The notes beneath the pieces are model-generated. The model saw nothing but the letters and a program-made list of their open reading frames with translations. It ran no database searches and had not been told where the DNA came from. A stretch of DNA of 51,331 nucleotides from Treponema sp. UBA6852 (lineage in GTDB: Bacteria; Spirochaetota; Spirochaetia; Treponematales; Treponemataceae): positions 80,739 to 132,069 of the forward strand of contig DKDI01000004.1 of the NCBI GenBank assembly GCA_002449305.1, given 5' to 3'. Position 1 is the stretch's first letter. Every line of letters begins with the position of its first letter. Below are positions 1 through 8,273 of this stretch, one piece after another. The position numbers and the translations under genes are program-made.

Positions 1-161
1 GTCAGGACAGCAGGAGCTTTTGTTGCCAGCCTTCTTATCTCGTTTTCCGTGAACCTTCCTGCGTGCGGCTCTATGCTGATTTTTATTTTCTGTCTTTGGA
101 ATGAGTCCCTTATTATGCGGACTGCCTCATTTCTTATGTCAAGATATGTGTATCTGCTCAA
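1..161 (-). CDS. Mu gp37-like (DUF1834) protein, partial
   Basis: The reading frame runs off the left edge, so only the first 53 or so residues are visible. It starts at a TTG that overlaps the stop of the virion morphogenesis gene (TTGA), the same tight packing as its neighbours. The visible part is charged and alpha/beta-like (it begins MSRYTYLDIRNEAVRIIRDS). The identification as the Mu gp37 family, a protein of the head-to-tail region, rests mainly on its place beside the gp36-like gene. It shows that the leftward structural operon continues outside the window. Family assignment is an inference. Confidence 0.6.
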   Translation of the reverse strand, partial: MSRYTYLDIRNEAVRIIRDSFQRQKIKISIEPHAGRFTENEIRRLATKAPAVL

Positions 162-631
162 CTCTTCGCTCCTGTTTTTTCCTCAAGACGAAGATTTATC
201 ATTGCGGCGATTTCAGCCTTGTCGTCATCTCCAAGCCCCAGATACGGACGGGCGGCAATGCTCCTTTGTCTCCATCCGAGCTGATGCACTGCGGCATAGA
301 CTTTTGTCGCTCCGGCAATCACTCTCCATGAGTCTTCCTCATGCGCCAGCGAGTCCATAAGTCCGCCCTGCCGCCACAGGATTCCGTTTCCCGGATTTTC
401 CGTGCCGAACTTTTTTCTGTAGTAGGCTTTCGTTGAGTCCGCTATGTCAGCCCAGTCGTCTCCGTCTGGAGTTTGTTTTTTTGCAAGCCTGTCCTTTGTC
501 TGCGTCATAATCTCCTCGCCGATTGAGGCGAGAAGAGATTTTCTCTCGTCAGGCGAGAGTGCCATTTCATTGAGCCGGGAGCACAGAGCTTTCAGCTCGT
601 CGTCCTGTATTTTTACAAATGCGCCGTCCAC
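158..631 (-). CDS. Phage virion morphogenesis protein (Mu gpG-like)
   Basis: A 157-residue protein with the pattern of the phage virion morphogenesis family. It has an N-terminal helical part with 'MTQTKDRLAKKQTPDGDDW', then a middle section with 'YYRKKFG' and 'ILWRQGGLMDSLAHEED', and the C-terminal 'VHQLGWRQRSIAARPYLGL'. The ARPYLGL ending is typical of the family. In Mu, gpG acts in head and tail joining. The start is a GTG overlapping the stop of the upstream DUF1320 gene (TAGTG). In Mu this gene follows F, but here it sits after the gp36-like gene, far from F, which is part of the rearranged layout of this prophage. Confidence 0.85.
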   Translation of the reverse strand: MDGAFVKIQDDELKALCSRLNEMALSPDERKSLLASIGEEIMTQTKDRLAKKQTPDGDDWADIADSTKAYYRKKFGTENPGNGILWRQGGLMDSLAHEEDSWRVIAGATKVYAAVHQLGWRQRSIAARPYLGLGDDDKAEIAAMINLRLEEKTGAKS

Positions 632-1071
632 TAGAACAGCCTTCCTTTCTTGAAGAACCTCGTTTCTGGAATTCCGTCAGCTTTATTCGCTTCAACAACG
701 AAGCTCTCCTGCTCGGCAGGTCCGGAAAGACCGCCCTTGTATTCCTTGTCGATTTTGTCTATCAGCTGCATTGTCATCTTGAACCATTCCCTTTCGTCCT
801 CGCGGCTTGTAACCGTGTCGGTCAGCTTGTGCATGGCGATGTCGGAGCAGAACGAGCGGATTGCGTTTTCGAACTGCGGCGGAACAGGCTCTATGATGTC
901 GCCAGATTCCTTGTCCAGAAGCCACGGCAGCTGTGACACGATTATTCCAGTCGCATCGTTCAGCGCGGTTTCAACGCGGCGGCTGTCAGTTTCGTCGCTG
1001 TCAGGCGCAAGAGGGAGCGTCCCTGCTGGAAGACGCTCCTCAAGCTCCTCTACGGAAAGGAGATTCCTCAT
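631..1071 (-). CDS. DUF1320 protein (Mu gp36-like)
   Basis: A 146-residue protein starting MRNLLSVEELEERLP. I chose the ATG at 1071 because it overlaps the stop of the upstream gene (ATGA). It has the DUF1320 pattern: an N-terminal helix, 'DATGIIVSQLPWLL' (DUF1320 members usually carry a site-like 'D.YL...Y.LPL' segment here), then 'FENAIRSFCSDIAMHKLTD' and a C-terminal tail. The family corresponds to Mu gp36, thought to be a head-tail connector or completion protein. The neighbours on both sides are Mu-like structural genes. The exact function is not shown by the sequence. Confidence 0.75.
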   Translation of the reverse strand: MRNLLSVEELEERLPAGTLPLAPDSDETDSRRVETALNDATGIIVSQLPWLLDKESGDIIEPVPPQFENAIRSFCSDIAMHKLTDTVTSREDEREWFKMTMQLIDKIDKEYKGGLSGPAEQESFVVEANKADGIPETRFFKKGRLF

Positions 1072-1472
1072 TTGCCGTCCTTTACTGCAATCCACTTGTC
1101 AGCTTTGATTTTCGCGATGCATTCCTCTGGAACATCGTATTCCGCGAAGACCTGCGTGAGCGTAAGACCGCAGCGGTGGTAGCGTGGCGTGTGGCTCTTG
1201 TGCCTCAAGACCATCCTGACCGTTTTTTTCGCCGTTGCCGGATTTTCTTCTGGCTCAGTCTTTTCCTCATTCTTGTCTCCAGGCTTTTTGTCGTCCGGCT
1301 GCTCTTTCAGGCTTTCCTCGCCGCCGTTGTTTTCAGCGTTTTGCGGCTCAGCTGATTCTTCTGTTTTTAAGGGTTCTTCGGAAGCCTGTGTTTCCGGCGG
1401 AAGATTCTCTGTCTGCGGATTTTCAGGCTTCTGTTCTTCAGTCTGGCTTTGGTTTTTCTTTGACGCTGCCAT
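1068..1472 (-). CDS. Low-complexity phage protein (Mu gp35 position)
   Basis: A 134-residue protein between the major head protein and the DUF1320 gene, the place of Mu gp35. The first 80 or so residues are a Glu/Lys/Pro/Asn-rich, probably disordered segment. The last 50 residues look folded: 'VRMVLRHKSHTPRYHRCGLTLTQ' followed by 'FAEYDVPEECIAKIKADKWIAVKD'. This resembles the small HI1506-like phage proteins found at this locus. It overlaps the next gene by ATGA. The role is unknown; a minor head or decoration role is possible from position only. Confidence 0.65.
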   Translation of the reverse strand: MAASKKNQSQTEEQKPENPQTENLPPETQASEEPLKTEESAEPQNAENNGGEESLKEQPDDKKPGDKNEEKTEPEENPATAKKTVRMVLRHKSHTPRYHRCGLTLTQVFAEYDVPEECIAKIKADKWIAVKDGK

Positions 1473-1481
1473 TTTTGCCTC

Positions 1482-2405
1482 CTATGCAAGCCAAGGGTTC
1501 ACGATAAGCTCGACCTTGTTGTAGTTGATGTTTCCAGCTCCGTTGTCGAGGACTGTCCGCTTCAGAATTTTTTCAGCATCGCTCTGAAGCTCCGGCGGAA
1601 CTACAAGTGCTGTCGGCACAATGCCCATCGGATCTCCTCCGTCGCGCTTGAAGATCTGCATGAGCTTGTATGCGGACTCGAAGTTTGCCGCGTCCAGATT
1701 AGCTTTTGAGGCGACAGCCTGCTGCCATAGTCCGTAGCCGAAGTTTCCGCGGTAGCGGATTCCGAAGCGGATTTTGTCCTCCATAAAGACGCTCTCGTCT
1801 TTTGTGTCTGTAAGGGACTCAAGCTCCATGCCTGTGCGCTGCTGATGGATAAGCGGCTTGAGAGGACGGTTCAGGGAGAGCAAGAACCATGGAGTTCCTG
1901 CGTCGGCGTCTGTCTTTTTGAGAATGTTTGAGACAGAGTCTGCTTCTCCTGTTCCGTCCGCGTTCGGATAGACAGGATGCTCCTCATCAAAGAAATTCTG
2001 CCCGTCGTAGCAGGTGGAGGAGAATCCGTTTTTTAGAAGCTCCGCAACCTTGCGGTCGAGGAAGTCGTTAGCCTCCTGTCCCATGCTCTGCGCGATTGTT
2101 GAGTAAAGCCCGAGATTGTCGTCCTCGATGTCGGTGCGGTCAACTCCAAGTGTCGCCTCGTACTTCTTGTTCGCAATCTGGTAGCTTGATTCGCTCATGT
2201 CCTTGAGCACACGGCTTCCAACCCACTCGCGCATCTGCGGAAACTTTCCGAGCCAGTCGTAGGTGTTTGTTTTGCTTGACGACTGGATTGTTGTCGCAAG
2301 ATGCTTGTACATTGAGCCTGCGTTCGCATTCTTGAACGCGACATTGAATTCTCCGCGTATTGTTGTTCGGAGATTGTTAAGGGTTGTATTGTTTAGAATT
2401 GCCAT
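1482..2405 (-). CDS. Mu-like major head subunit (gpT family)
   Basis: A 307-residue major capsid protein of the Mu T family. The start at 2405 (MAILNNTTLNNLRTTIRGEF) overlaps the protease stop by one base (TAATG). Family features include the N-terminal 'NAGSMYKHLATTIQSSSKTNTYDWLGKFPQMREW', 'GQEANDFLDRKVAELLKNG', the 'NFFDEEHPV' segment and a C-terminal 'ALVVPPELQSDAEKIL' close to the end 'NPWLA'. It should form the capsid lattice after scaffold and protease processing. Its position directly after protease/scaffold I is the same as in Mu. Confidence 0.93.
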   Translation of the reverse strand: MAILNNTTLNNLRTTIRGEFNVAFKNANAGSMYKHLATTIQSSSKTNTYDWLGKFPQMREWVGSRVLKDMSESSYQIANKKYEATLGVDRTDIEDDNLGLYSTIAQSMGQEANDFLDRKVAELLKNGFSSTCYDGQNFFDEEHPVYPNADGTGEADSVSNILKKTDADAGTPWFLLSLNRPLKPLIHQQRTGMELESLTDTKDESVFMEDKIRFGIRYRGNFGYGLWQQAVASKANLDAANFESAYKLMQIFKRDGGDPMGIVPTALVVPPELQSDAEKILKRTVLDNGAGNINYNKVELIVNPWLA

Positions 2406-3385
2406 TATTTTCCTGCCTCCTTGATTTCTTTCCAGTGCTCCTCTGTGTACCCCATAGAGGAAGCCCATTCTTTTTCAGCTGCGTTCAGTTCGACAGAGTC
2501 CTTGTTCTCAGGAGCTTTGTCGGACACCTGTGCGCCTCCAGTGATTGACGGTGTTACCGCCATAATCTTCTCGAACTTGGCAAGTCCGTCCTCGCTTGCG
2601 CAAAGCTCAAGATATTCAGCCTTGCTTGCAGGAGCGATTTTGCCGTCTTTTGCCGCCTGCTCGACTGCGGCTATAGCCTTCGCCTTGAGGGAAGCTGCGT
2701 TCATCTCGGCAAGCTCCTTCTCGGCTCTTTCCGCGCGCTGCTGCGCCGCGGCGAGGTCTGCTCTTGGAGCGTAGGACGCAAGGTCAACGACCTTGTTTTT
2801 TGCTCCGTTCAGTTCGGTCTTGAGCCTGTTGATTGCCTCAAGACCGTCTGCCATTGTCGCGGTTTCAGGCAAGCCCAGAGCCGCGCAAAGTTCTTTTTCC
2901 ATGTTTTTCTCCTCCGCAGTATCCTGCGATGAATTTAGTGCCGGGTTGTCAAGGTTCGGGTTGTTGGTGAGGGCAGCCCTGAGAATCTCGGTGATGTTTC
3001 CGTCCTTGTCGCGTGTGAAGACAGGGCTTATGTACTTGTATTCTTTTTCCGCCACGGCTTTCTGTCCGCGCGCGTTCCACTCGACATCCGCCCATATAGA
3101 GCCGTCAGCTTCAACCGTGAAATTCCTGAACCAGCCGAATGCCGGAGACGTTCCGCCCTTTGGAGCTGAGAGGTCTGTCGAGTGGTTCTCGTCGATTACG
3201 CATCCGTTCTTCACGGTGACAAGACCACTTGAGTTCATTTTTGCGCACAGGGCGGCTGGATTCTCGTTTTTCCAGTGCCGTCCGTCCACGCCTCTGATTT
3301 CTTTTCCGGCAGGAAGAATCTGTATCCGTCCGGGAACTCCGCTTTCTGTGTTAAGGCATAAAAAAAGGCTCTCAGTAGTTTTCAT
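2405..3385 (-). CDS. Mu-like head maturation protease and scaffold (gpI family)
   Basis: A 326-residue protein of the Mu I family, which is both head protease and, through its C-terminal part, internal scaffold. The N-terminal 150 residues match the protease portion ('IQILPAGKEIRGVDGRHW', 'NENPAALCAKM', 'ENHSTDLSAPKGG', 'EWNARGQKAVAEKEYKYISPVF'). The C-terminal half is a helical Ala/Glu/Lys-rich scaffold-like region (residues about 175-280) ending 'EEHWKEIKEAGK'. In Mu an internal start in the I frame gives the separate scaffold Z. The ATG near 2901 (MEKELCAALGLPE) could do this here, but that is an inference. Confidence 0.9.
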   Translation of the reverse strand: MKTTESLFLCLNTESGVPGRIQILPAGKEIRGVDGRHWKNENPAALCAKMNSSGLVTVKNGCVIDENHSTDLSAPKGGTSPAFGWFRNFTVEADGSIWADVEWNARGQKAVAEKEYKYISPVFTRDKDGNITEILRAALTNNPNLDNPALNSSQDTAEEKNMEKELCAALGLPETATMADGLEAINRLKTELNGAKNKVVDLASYAPRADLAAAQQRAERAEKELAEMNAASLKAKAIAAVEQAAKDGKIAPASKAEYLELCASEDGLAKFEKIMAVTPSITGGAQVSDKAPENKDSVELNAAEKEWASSMGYTEEHWKEIKEAGK

Positions 3386-3431
3386 ACTGAAAGCCTATAT
3401 CATTTTTTTATCCGCAATGGTGTAACTGCCG

Positions 3432-3890
3432 TTAAAAATCGCTGAACAGGGAGGGTTGCTTCTGCTCGTGCTCCATCTCGATTGCCCTGTGGTACAGCCG
3501 GTAAATCTGGGAGAAGCTCATGTTGTATATCCTGCACAACTCTCCGCGCATTTCTTTTGTTCCGTCGTATTTTTCCCGGATTTCCTTCGCCAGCTCGTCG
3601 CGGAACGCTCTGTTTTCTTTGGGAATATAAAGCGGGACTCCTCCGAACTGCGACATGAGGACATCGAGCATTGTCTCTGCAGCTCCGTCGCCGACAGCGT
3701 CTGCAAGGACTCCCCTGATTTCTTCCGCCGTCTCTGATTTTTCCTTTTTGAACTTGGGAAGAAAAACCATCTGTCCGCCGAAATACTGGCAGATTGCGCG
3801 GATTCCCTTGACCGCTGTTTTATGCTCGCCCCTGCCGAGCCTAAGAGAGCAGCTGGAAACCATTTCCGCCGCGAGGTTCAGTTCTGTCAT
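3432..3890 (-). CDS. Mor-type middle/late transcription activator
   Basis: A 152-residue protein with a Mor activator fold at its C-terminal end. The segment 'LMSQFGGVPLYIPKENRAF' is the Mor dimerisation strand motif. 'GELCRIYNMSFSQIYRLYHRA' is the helix-turn-helix. In Mu, Mor activates the middle promoter and its paralogue C activates late genes. Only one Mor-family gene is visible here. It lies directly upstream of the leftward structural genes, so it could serve both roles. The start at 3890 overlaps the GemA stop (ATGA). It is longer at the N-terminus than Mu Mor (about 129 residues). Confidence 0.9.
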   Translation of the reverse strand: MTELNLAAEMVSSCSLRLGRGEHKTAVKGIRAICQYFGGQMVFLPKFKKEKSETAEEIRGVLADAVGDGAAETMLDVLMSQFGGVPLYIPKENRAFRDELAKEIREKYDGTKEMRGELCRIYNMSFSQIYRLYHRAIEMEHEQKQPSLFSDF

Positions 3891-4327
3891 TCCGTCTCCT
3901 TCCTGTCCGGGTTCAGTCCGGCGTCCGCCATCATTTTTCTGAGAGCGGTTATCACTTTCTGCGAGTTCCTTGCTGTCATAAAGCGCGGATGCGCAGCTCC
4001 TGTTATCCGTCTTATGAAGCTGTACAAAGCCTTGTCGGACTTGTTCCGTGCTACCAGTTCCCACATTCCCTTGATGTAGTCCATCTGCTCCCTGCTCGCG
4101 TCCCAGCCAAGCTCGTCTTCTTTTGTCTCCAGCTTCTTGACCTTGAAGCCGAGCCTCTTCATTGCTTCCAGTGTCTTGTCCAGCTCGAAAAGCGACATAT
4201 CGGAGCAGCTTGTCTTTTTGGTCGTGCTTTCCAGAACGGCTCTGTAGTCTTCATCAGAAAGTCCGATTTGCGACTTTGCAATGTGGATAAGCTGGATGAT
4301 TTTTGAACGCTCTGTTTTGCTCTTCAT
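3887..4327 (-). CDS. gemA: GemA-like regulatory protein (DUF1018, Mu gp16)
   Basis: A 146-residue DUF1018/GemA-family protein. Typical segments are 'RSKIIQLIHIAKSQIGLSDEDYRAVL', 'TSCSDMSLFELDKTLEAM', 'QMDYIKGMWELV' and 'FIRRITGAAHPRFMTARNSQKVITAL', in the order usual for the family. In Mu, GemA lies just before mor in the semi-essential early region and alters host gene expression and DNA topology. I chose the ATG at 4327, which has a GGAG six bases upstream; an in-frame ATG at 4342 is the alternative. It overlaps mor by ATGA. Confidence 0.9.
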   Translation of the reverse strand: MKSKTERSKIIQLIHIAKSQIGLSDEDYRAVLESTTKKTSCSDMSLFELDKTLEAMKRLGFKVKKLETKEDELGWDASREQMDYIKGMWELVARNKSDKALYSFIRRITGAAHPRFMTARNSQKVITALRKMMADAGLNPDRKETE

Positions 4328-4352
4328 TTCAACTCCAGGCATGACATTTTCC

Positions 4353-4398
4353 GCCCCTGTGGCGCGTCGGGCTGTACAGCCCTTGCGACGGCAGGGGC
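4353..4398. other. Extended inverted repeat upstream of gemA
   Basis: The gap between the 104-residue early gene and gemA holds nested palindromes. An outer arm GCCCCTG (4353-4359) pairs with CAGGGGC (4392-4398). CGTCG pairs with CGACG inside it. The centre, GGGCTGTACAGCCC (4369-4382), is a perfect 14-bp palindrome. It can form a long hairpin in RNA or a dimer-binding site in DNA. No T-run follows, so it is not a normal terminator. It could regulate or process the message between the early genes and gemA-mor. Confidence 0.6.
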
Positions 4399-4406
4399 AA
4401 TGTCGG

Positions 4407-4721
4407 CTAATTTTCCGATTCAGTCTTTTTCGCGGCTTTTGCAGGATATTTCGCCATGTACTGCGCCATCGCGAATGTGGCGAAGCTTTCGATTCCGCCG
4501 AACTTCTTGCAGTCCACGTAGTCCGCAAGCTCGCTGTAGTTGCTGACAGTCACGAATATTGATTTCCTGTTTCCATCAGGCTTAAGCCTGTTCTGCACGG
4601 CTTTCACCACCTCGCTTCTTGCGAGCGTCGAGACCTTGCACAGTCCTCTGGCTTCCGCTTCCTGCTCAAGAGCCTTGTACTGTCCGTCCGTGACAGTAAT
4701 CAGAATCTTCCTTCCACCCAT
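4407..4721 (-). CDS. Small early phage protein, possible DNA-binding
   Basis: A 104-residue protein between MuB and GemA. It begins MGGRKILITVTDGQYKALEQ and continues 'GLCKVSTLARSEVVKAV', a strand-helix-helix pattern like ribbon-helix-helix proteins, then has about 50 residues of unknown type ending in a charged tail. It is probably a regulator or accessory protein of the early region, but I do not recognise a named family. A hairpin separates it from gemA. The start ATG has a GGAGG-type site upstream. Confidence 0.6.
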   Translation of the reverse strand: MGGRKILITVTDGQYKALEQEAEARGLCKVSTLARSEVVKAVQNRLKPDGNRKSIFVTVSNYSELADYVDCKKFGGIESFATFAMAQYMAKYPAKAAKKTESEN

Positions 4722-4732
4722 TGGATTGCCTC

Positions 4733-5590
4733 CTATAAAGAATTGACCACGTCAGCGTCCACAGCTTCCGCCCCAAGCTCCGCCGCCTGGTTCATAGCCC
4801 GACGTACCCAGTTGTTTATCAGGAGCGGATAAGCCACGCTGTACACAATTCCGCGCCTTGTGGATTTCCTGAGCTTTTCAGCCAGAGCCTCGCAGCCGTC
4901 GTCCGTGATTATTTTTCCGCGCTCCTTTCCGAGCCTCTTGAACTTGATGTCAAGGTAGTCCGCGATTTCCTTTCCTGTTCCCAGAGGCTTCAGCTCAAGG
5001 ACTTCAATGCGCCGGATGACCTCCCGGGCTTCCCAGTTCTGCGACTCGTCGAGCTTAGCCTTCATTTCCGTCTGCCCGATAAGGACAATCGCGAGCAGCT
5101 TCTTGAATCCGTCCTCAAGCTCCCAGAACCGCTTAAGGTATTTCAGGGTCGGAATGCTCAGGTCGTGCGCCTCCTCAATCATAAGCACATGGTTGTAGCC
5201 TGCGCGTGAGCTGTTGGTGAGAATCCTCTCGACCTGTCTTGACTTAGCCTCTAGCGTCCTTCTCGGTTTTTCCGCAGAGCAGTCCTGTATAATCGCGTCG
5301 CAGATTGCGCTTGTTGTGAGCCGTCCCTTGTCGATTGAGCGCGGCGATATGATTTTTATTTTCTGCCCCTCGCTTTGAATCCTGTCCATTGCGTAGCGGC
5401 GGATTGTCGTCTTTCCGCTTCCCGACTCTCCGAGCAGGGCGACCATTCCTCCAACCTTTGCAGTCTGGTAAAGAAACTCCGCTATGAACCGGGTCTCGTC
5501 TGTAAGGTAGACATCGTCCGCCTTTGTCACATCTCCGCTGAATGGGTCTTGGAAAAGACCGAATTTTTTATACGCTTTCATCGTCAGCAT
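4733..5590 (-). CDS. MuB-like transposition target-capture ATPase
   Basis: A 285-residue AAA+ ATPase of the MuB/ExeA type. The Walker A motif is GESGSGKTT (residues about 54-62), the Walker B segment is 'VLMIEEAHDLS' (about 133-143), and 'EVIRRIEVLELKPL' follows. 'YNHVLMIEEAHDLSIPTLKYL' is very similar to the transposition ATPases of Mu-like phages. It binds target DNA in an ATP-dependent way and stimulates MuA. It begins 18 bp after the MuA stop; ATG 5590 has GGAG eight bases upstream, with ATG 5581 as an alternative. It lacks the long N-terminal helix-turn-helix region of Mu phage MuB, as do many MuB-like proteins. Confidence 0.93.
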   Translation of the reverse strand: MLTMKAYKKFGLFQDPFSGDVTKADDVYLTDETRFIAEFLYQTAKVGGMVALLGESGSGKTTIRRYAMDRIQSEGQKIKIISPRSIDKGRLTTSAICDAIIQDCSAEKPRRTLEAKSRQVERILTNSSRAGYNHVLMIEEAHDLSIPTLKYLKRFWELEDGFKKLLAIVLIGQTEMKAKLDESQNWEAREVIRRIEVLELKPLGTGKEIADYLDIKFKRLGKERGKIITDDGCEALAEKLRKSTRRGIVYSVAYPLLINNWVRRAMNQAAELGAEAVDADVVNSL

Positions 5591-5608
5591 AGCATTCTCC
5601 TCTTGGCG

Positions 5609-7333
5609 TTACGCCAGCCTGACGGCGTTTGAGCCGTCCGTGTATTCTGAAACCAAATCATCGACAAGCTGCGACGGAACTCCTTCAGGAAATTCTTTTT
5701 TCAAGCCTGCGATGAACCCTTCTGGTATGAAGCCTGTTCTTGCTTTGAACCTTTTTGCCATCTCAACAGGCGTGATGAGTATGTCGTGGACTTCCACTGT
5801 TCCTGCGGCGACCTCGACCTGCTTTCCTGTCTGTGTCCTGAAGAACGGGTCTGCCTGGGTATGGATGAGACTGTGGGTTTTGAAGCCCTGTCCGTCTGTA
5901 ACCTTTGCAAACGGAACTTCCGTCTTGTCATCGCTTGCGGCGATTTCCGCAAGTGCCTTTGTGTTCTTCTCAATGAGCGTATCGGGCTGGCTTTTGTATT
6001 CTTGTCCGAATACTGGAGCCGCAATATCAAAGCCCACTCTGTCGTATTCAATCGGCTTGACCTCGAAGCTCACAATCTCGCCCGCGCGGTCTTGGTAGCT
6101 TACGAGTGCCAGAGCCTCTTTGCTCACAAGAATCGGCTGGACATTTACGGTCATTCCCACCATGATGTCAGGCAGGGCAGAAAGGCTGTAGCGTGTAGCA
6201 GTCTTGTTCTTGGGATGTACGAAACTGATTGCAAGGTCGCCGCCTACGGTTCTCGGCTGTATGCCGGTCGTAAAAATTTGACGGCATATCTCTTCATCGG
6301 GAAGCTCCCTCAGCTGCTCTTCTTCTATCCAGTTCCAAATCATTGTGCGTGAGCCGATTTTACGACCTGCCCGAGTGATTCTTGTGTCCCTGTGCTCCAG
6401 CTTGTTTGCGTTGAATGCCGCGCACCACCTTTCCGCCGCGTCGTTCAGCTCTTCCATGGAATTCACTTTTTCAAGATGAAGAAGGCTCTCGAACTGGCAC
6501 TCCACGATGTTGTTCGCGTTCTCGACCTGTCCTTTCGCCCTCGGGTTGCCCGGCAGGTGTGGCTTTGTCTCCACGCGCAGGGCTTTCAGCGCGTTCGTCA
6601 CAGGCTTCGAGATGTTCGCGGAGCCGCAGTCCCAGACTAGAAGCTCCGGCAGTCCGTGGAAGTTGTAGAGCGGGTCTTTTTTCTTTCCCCAGGCGTACAG
6701 CAGAAAGTCGTACATATTTGCCGAGTTCTCTCCTGCCGCCGCATAGTAGTGGACGCAGATTGTGCCTGAGTAGTGGTCGGTCAGGACATACCTCCAGCAC
6801 TTAAGGTTCTCCCTGCCTTCAAGGAACGGCTTGTTCTTGTAGACCTCGTCGTCCCTCAGGAACTTCTGCTTGCCGTTCGGTGCGAAGTACATCAGCGCGA
6901 CCGAAGGGTCTGCAAAATGGACTTGGTTAGGATACTCGCTTCTCATTCTCTGGTGGGGGCTTGGCTTTGACGTTGTTTCCGTTGACAGCGTGCGTGCCTT
7001 TAGAAGTCCTCCCAGCTGCCTTGATGAAATCGGAATGTCAAAGCCGTTCTGGAGCATTATGCTCCTCGCGTTCTCTATGCTCATTGTTTTCTTTCCGTTC
7101 TTGCGGACAGAGTTCTGCAGGAGTGCGGCAACAGTACTCAAGTCCTTTTCGTTGATACTTGAAGCCCCTGCGTCGCTCCGTTTTCTGCGGTCGCTTTTCC
7201 AGCCGTTTCTGCGTAGAGCGCGATACGCGCTGACTTCGCAGAAACCAAACAGTCGGCACATTTCGGCAATTATAGAGCTGCGTTCTTTTGCAGTTTTTGC
7301 CGTTTGCATTTGCAGAACAAAATCCTCGTACAC
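5609..7333 (-). CDS. MuA-like DDE transposase
   Basis: A 574-residue transposase of the Mu A family, which cuts and joins phage ends during replicative transposition. The catalytic core shows D in 'VLTDHYSG' (about residue 185), D in 'LLVWDCGSAN' (about 234) and E in 'KGQVENANN' (about 270), with the D-to-E spacing of about 36 usual for DDE enzymes. An N-terminal part with 'GFCEVSAYRALRRNGWKS' looks like an end-binding helix-turn-helix. The Mu-type beta-barrel follows the core. The protein is shorter than Mu A (663), mainly at the N-terminus. It ends 18 bp before MuB and starts 2 bp after the DUF3102-like gene. Confidence 0.95.
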   Translation of the reverse strand: MYEDFVLQMQTAKTAKERSSIIAEMCRLFGFCEVSAYRALRRNGWKSDRRKRSDAGASSINEKDLSTVAALLQNSVRKNGKKTMSIENARSIMLQNGFDIPISSRQLGGLLKARTLSTETTSKPSPHQRMRSEYPNQVHFADPSVALMYFAPNGKQKFLRDDEVYKNKPFLEGRENLKCWRYVLTDHYSGTICVHYYAAAGENSANMYDFLLYAWGKKKDPLYNFHGLPELLVWDCGSANISKPVTNALKALRVETKPHLPGNPRAKGQVENANNIVECQFESLLHLEKVNSMEELNDAAERWCAAFNANKLEHRDTRITRAGRKIGSRTMIWNWIEEEQLRELPDEEICRQIFTTGIQPRTVGGDLAISFVHPKNKTATRYSLSALPDIMVGMTVNVQPILVSKEALALVSYQDRAGEIVSFEVKPIEYDRVGFDIAAPVFGQEYKSQPDTLIEKNTKALAEIAASDDKTEVPFAKVTDGQGFKTHSLIHTQADPFFRTQTGKQVEVAAGTVEVHDILITPVEMAKRFKARTGFIPEGFIAGLKKEFPEGVPSQLVDDLVSEYTDGSNAVRLA

Positions 7334-7335
7334 GG

Positions 7336-8223
7336 CTATGCCTCCTGCTTTGTCGGACGGATATATTCCATGTCCTGACAGAAGTCCTGATAGCTGTCGT
7401 CAAGGAGCTGAAACAGGTCGTTGCACTGTTCGGAAAATGCTGTGAGCTGGTCTACATTCACGCCCTCGATTTTCTGAGCCTGTGCCACAATCTGTCTGCA
7501 AGACCTAAGAGCTTCGTTTGCGGCGGCAAGCTCGCGCATAATCGGAGCTTTCAAACCGTCAAGGGCTGTCTGTGCCAGCTGTTCTTTTGTCGGCGGCTGT
7601 CTGCCAGCAAGCTCCATCTCAAGCTCGCTGATTTTGCCTTCTTTTCTGCGGACTACTTCCTCGACAGCCTCAAGCTGCTTTTCGTGTTCATTCTGTGTTT
7701 TTGTGCGCTCATTGCGGAGCTCGCGGAGAGCCTTTTTCAGCTCGCGGACTGTCATTTTCGCAACATCGTCAATGTCTCCAAGTCCGTCAACTTCATCTCC
7801 ATTTACAAGGTCTTGTGCGTCGTCATCATCAAGAACTGTCAAGGCTCTGATTTTTTCTTTTCCGAGAATATTCAAATCGGCAGACGTCTGCCGATTTCCA
7901 AACTTTAAAGCGGCTTCCATTGCATAGCGAGCAGACCTTTCTGCAAGTCCAAGCTCTTCGATTGCCGCTAAAAAGTTTCCATGAGCTTCATTTGCCTTGA
8001 GTAAAAGAAGTTGCGCGCCAAGCCCGAGCATTCCGCTTGCCATCTGCTCCTGGTACATCTTCGCTTTCTCAAGGCAGACCATGAGATTGTATGTTTCGCC
8101 TTCCTCAAGAAAGCGTGTGTTTATCTCCTGCTTTCTGGAAGCCTTTGCTTCAACGGACTGTGCGACTAGCTCCATTGATTCAGTGTTTTCGTCTGATATG
8201 TCTGACAGTGGTTTTCTGCCCAT
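7336..8223 (-). CDS. DUF3102-like coiled-coil early phage protein
   Basis: A 295-residue protein. Residues about 40-115 ('YQEQMASGMLGLGAQLLLLK', then 'HGNFLAAIEELGLAERSARY') resemble DUF3102, which is usually found in phage and plasmid proteins and has a helix-turn-helix-like fold. Residues about 155-205 form a strongly charged coiled coil (KALRELRNERTKTQNEHEKQ). An acidic patch, LDDDDAQDLVNGDEVDG, lies between. It is placed just before the transposase, in the early operon. Its role is unknown; a DNA-binding partner of transposition or replication is a reasonable guess. Confidence 0.7.
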   Translation of the reverse strand: MGRKPLSDISDENTESMELVAQSVEAKASRKQEINTRFLEEGETYNLMVCLEKAKMYQEQMASGMLGLGAQLLLLKANEAHGNFLAAIEELGLAERSARYAMEAALKFGNRQTSADLNILGKEKIRALTVLDDDDAQDLVNGDEVDGLGDIDDVAKMTVRELKKALRELRNERTKTQNEHEKQLEAVEEVVRRKEGKISELEMELAGRQPPTKEQLAQTALDGLKAPIMRELAAANEALRSCRQIVAQAQKIEGVNVDQLTAFSEQCNDLFQLLDDSYQDFCQDMEYIRPTKQEA

Positions 8224-8273
8224 AAAATTACCTCGCTCTTAAAAAAACGCAGATGTCTGCGCTTTTGATTTTC

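Noticed and set aside
5640..6352. Open frames on the plus strand opposite the transposase
   Set aside because: They mirror the MuA gene, have no ribosome-binding sites and no protein features.
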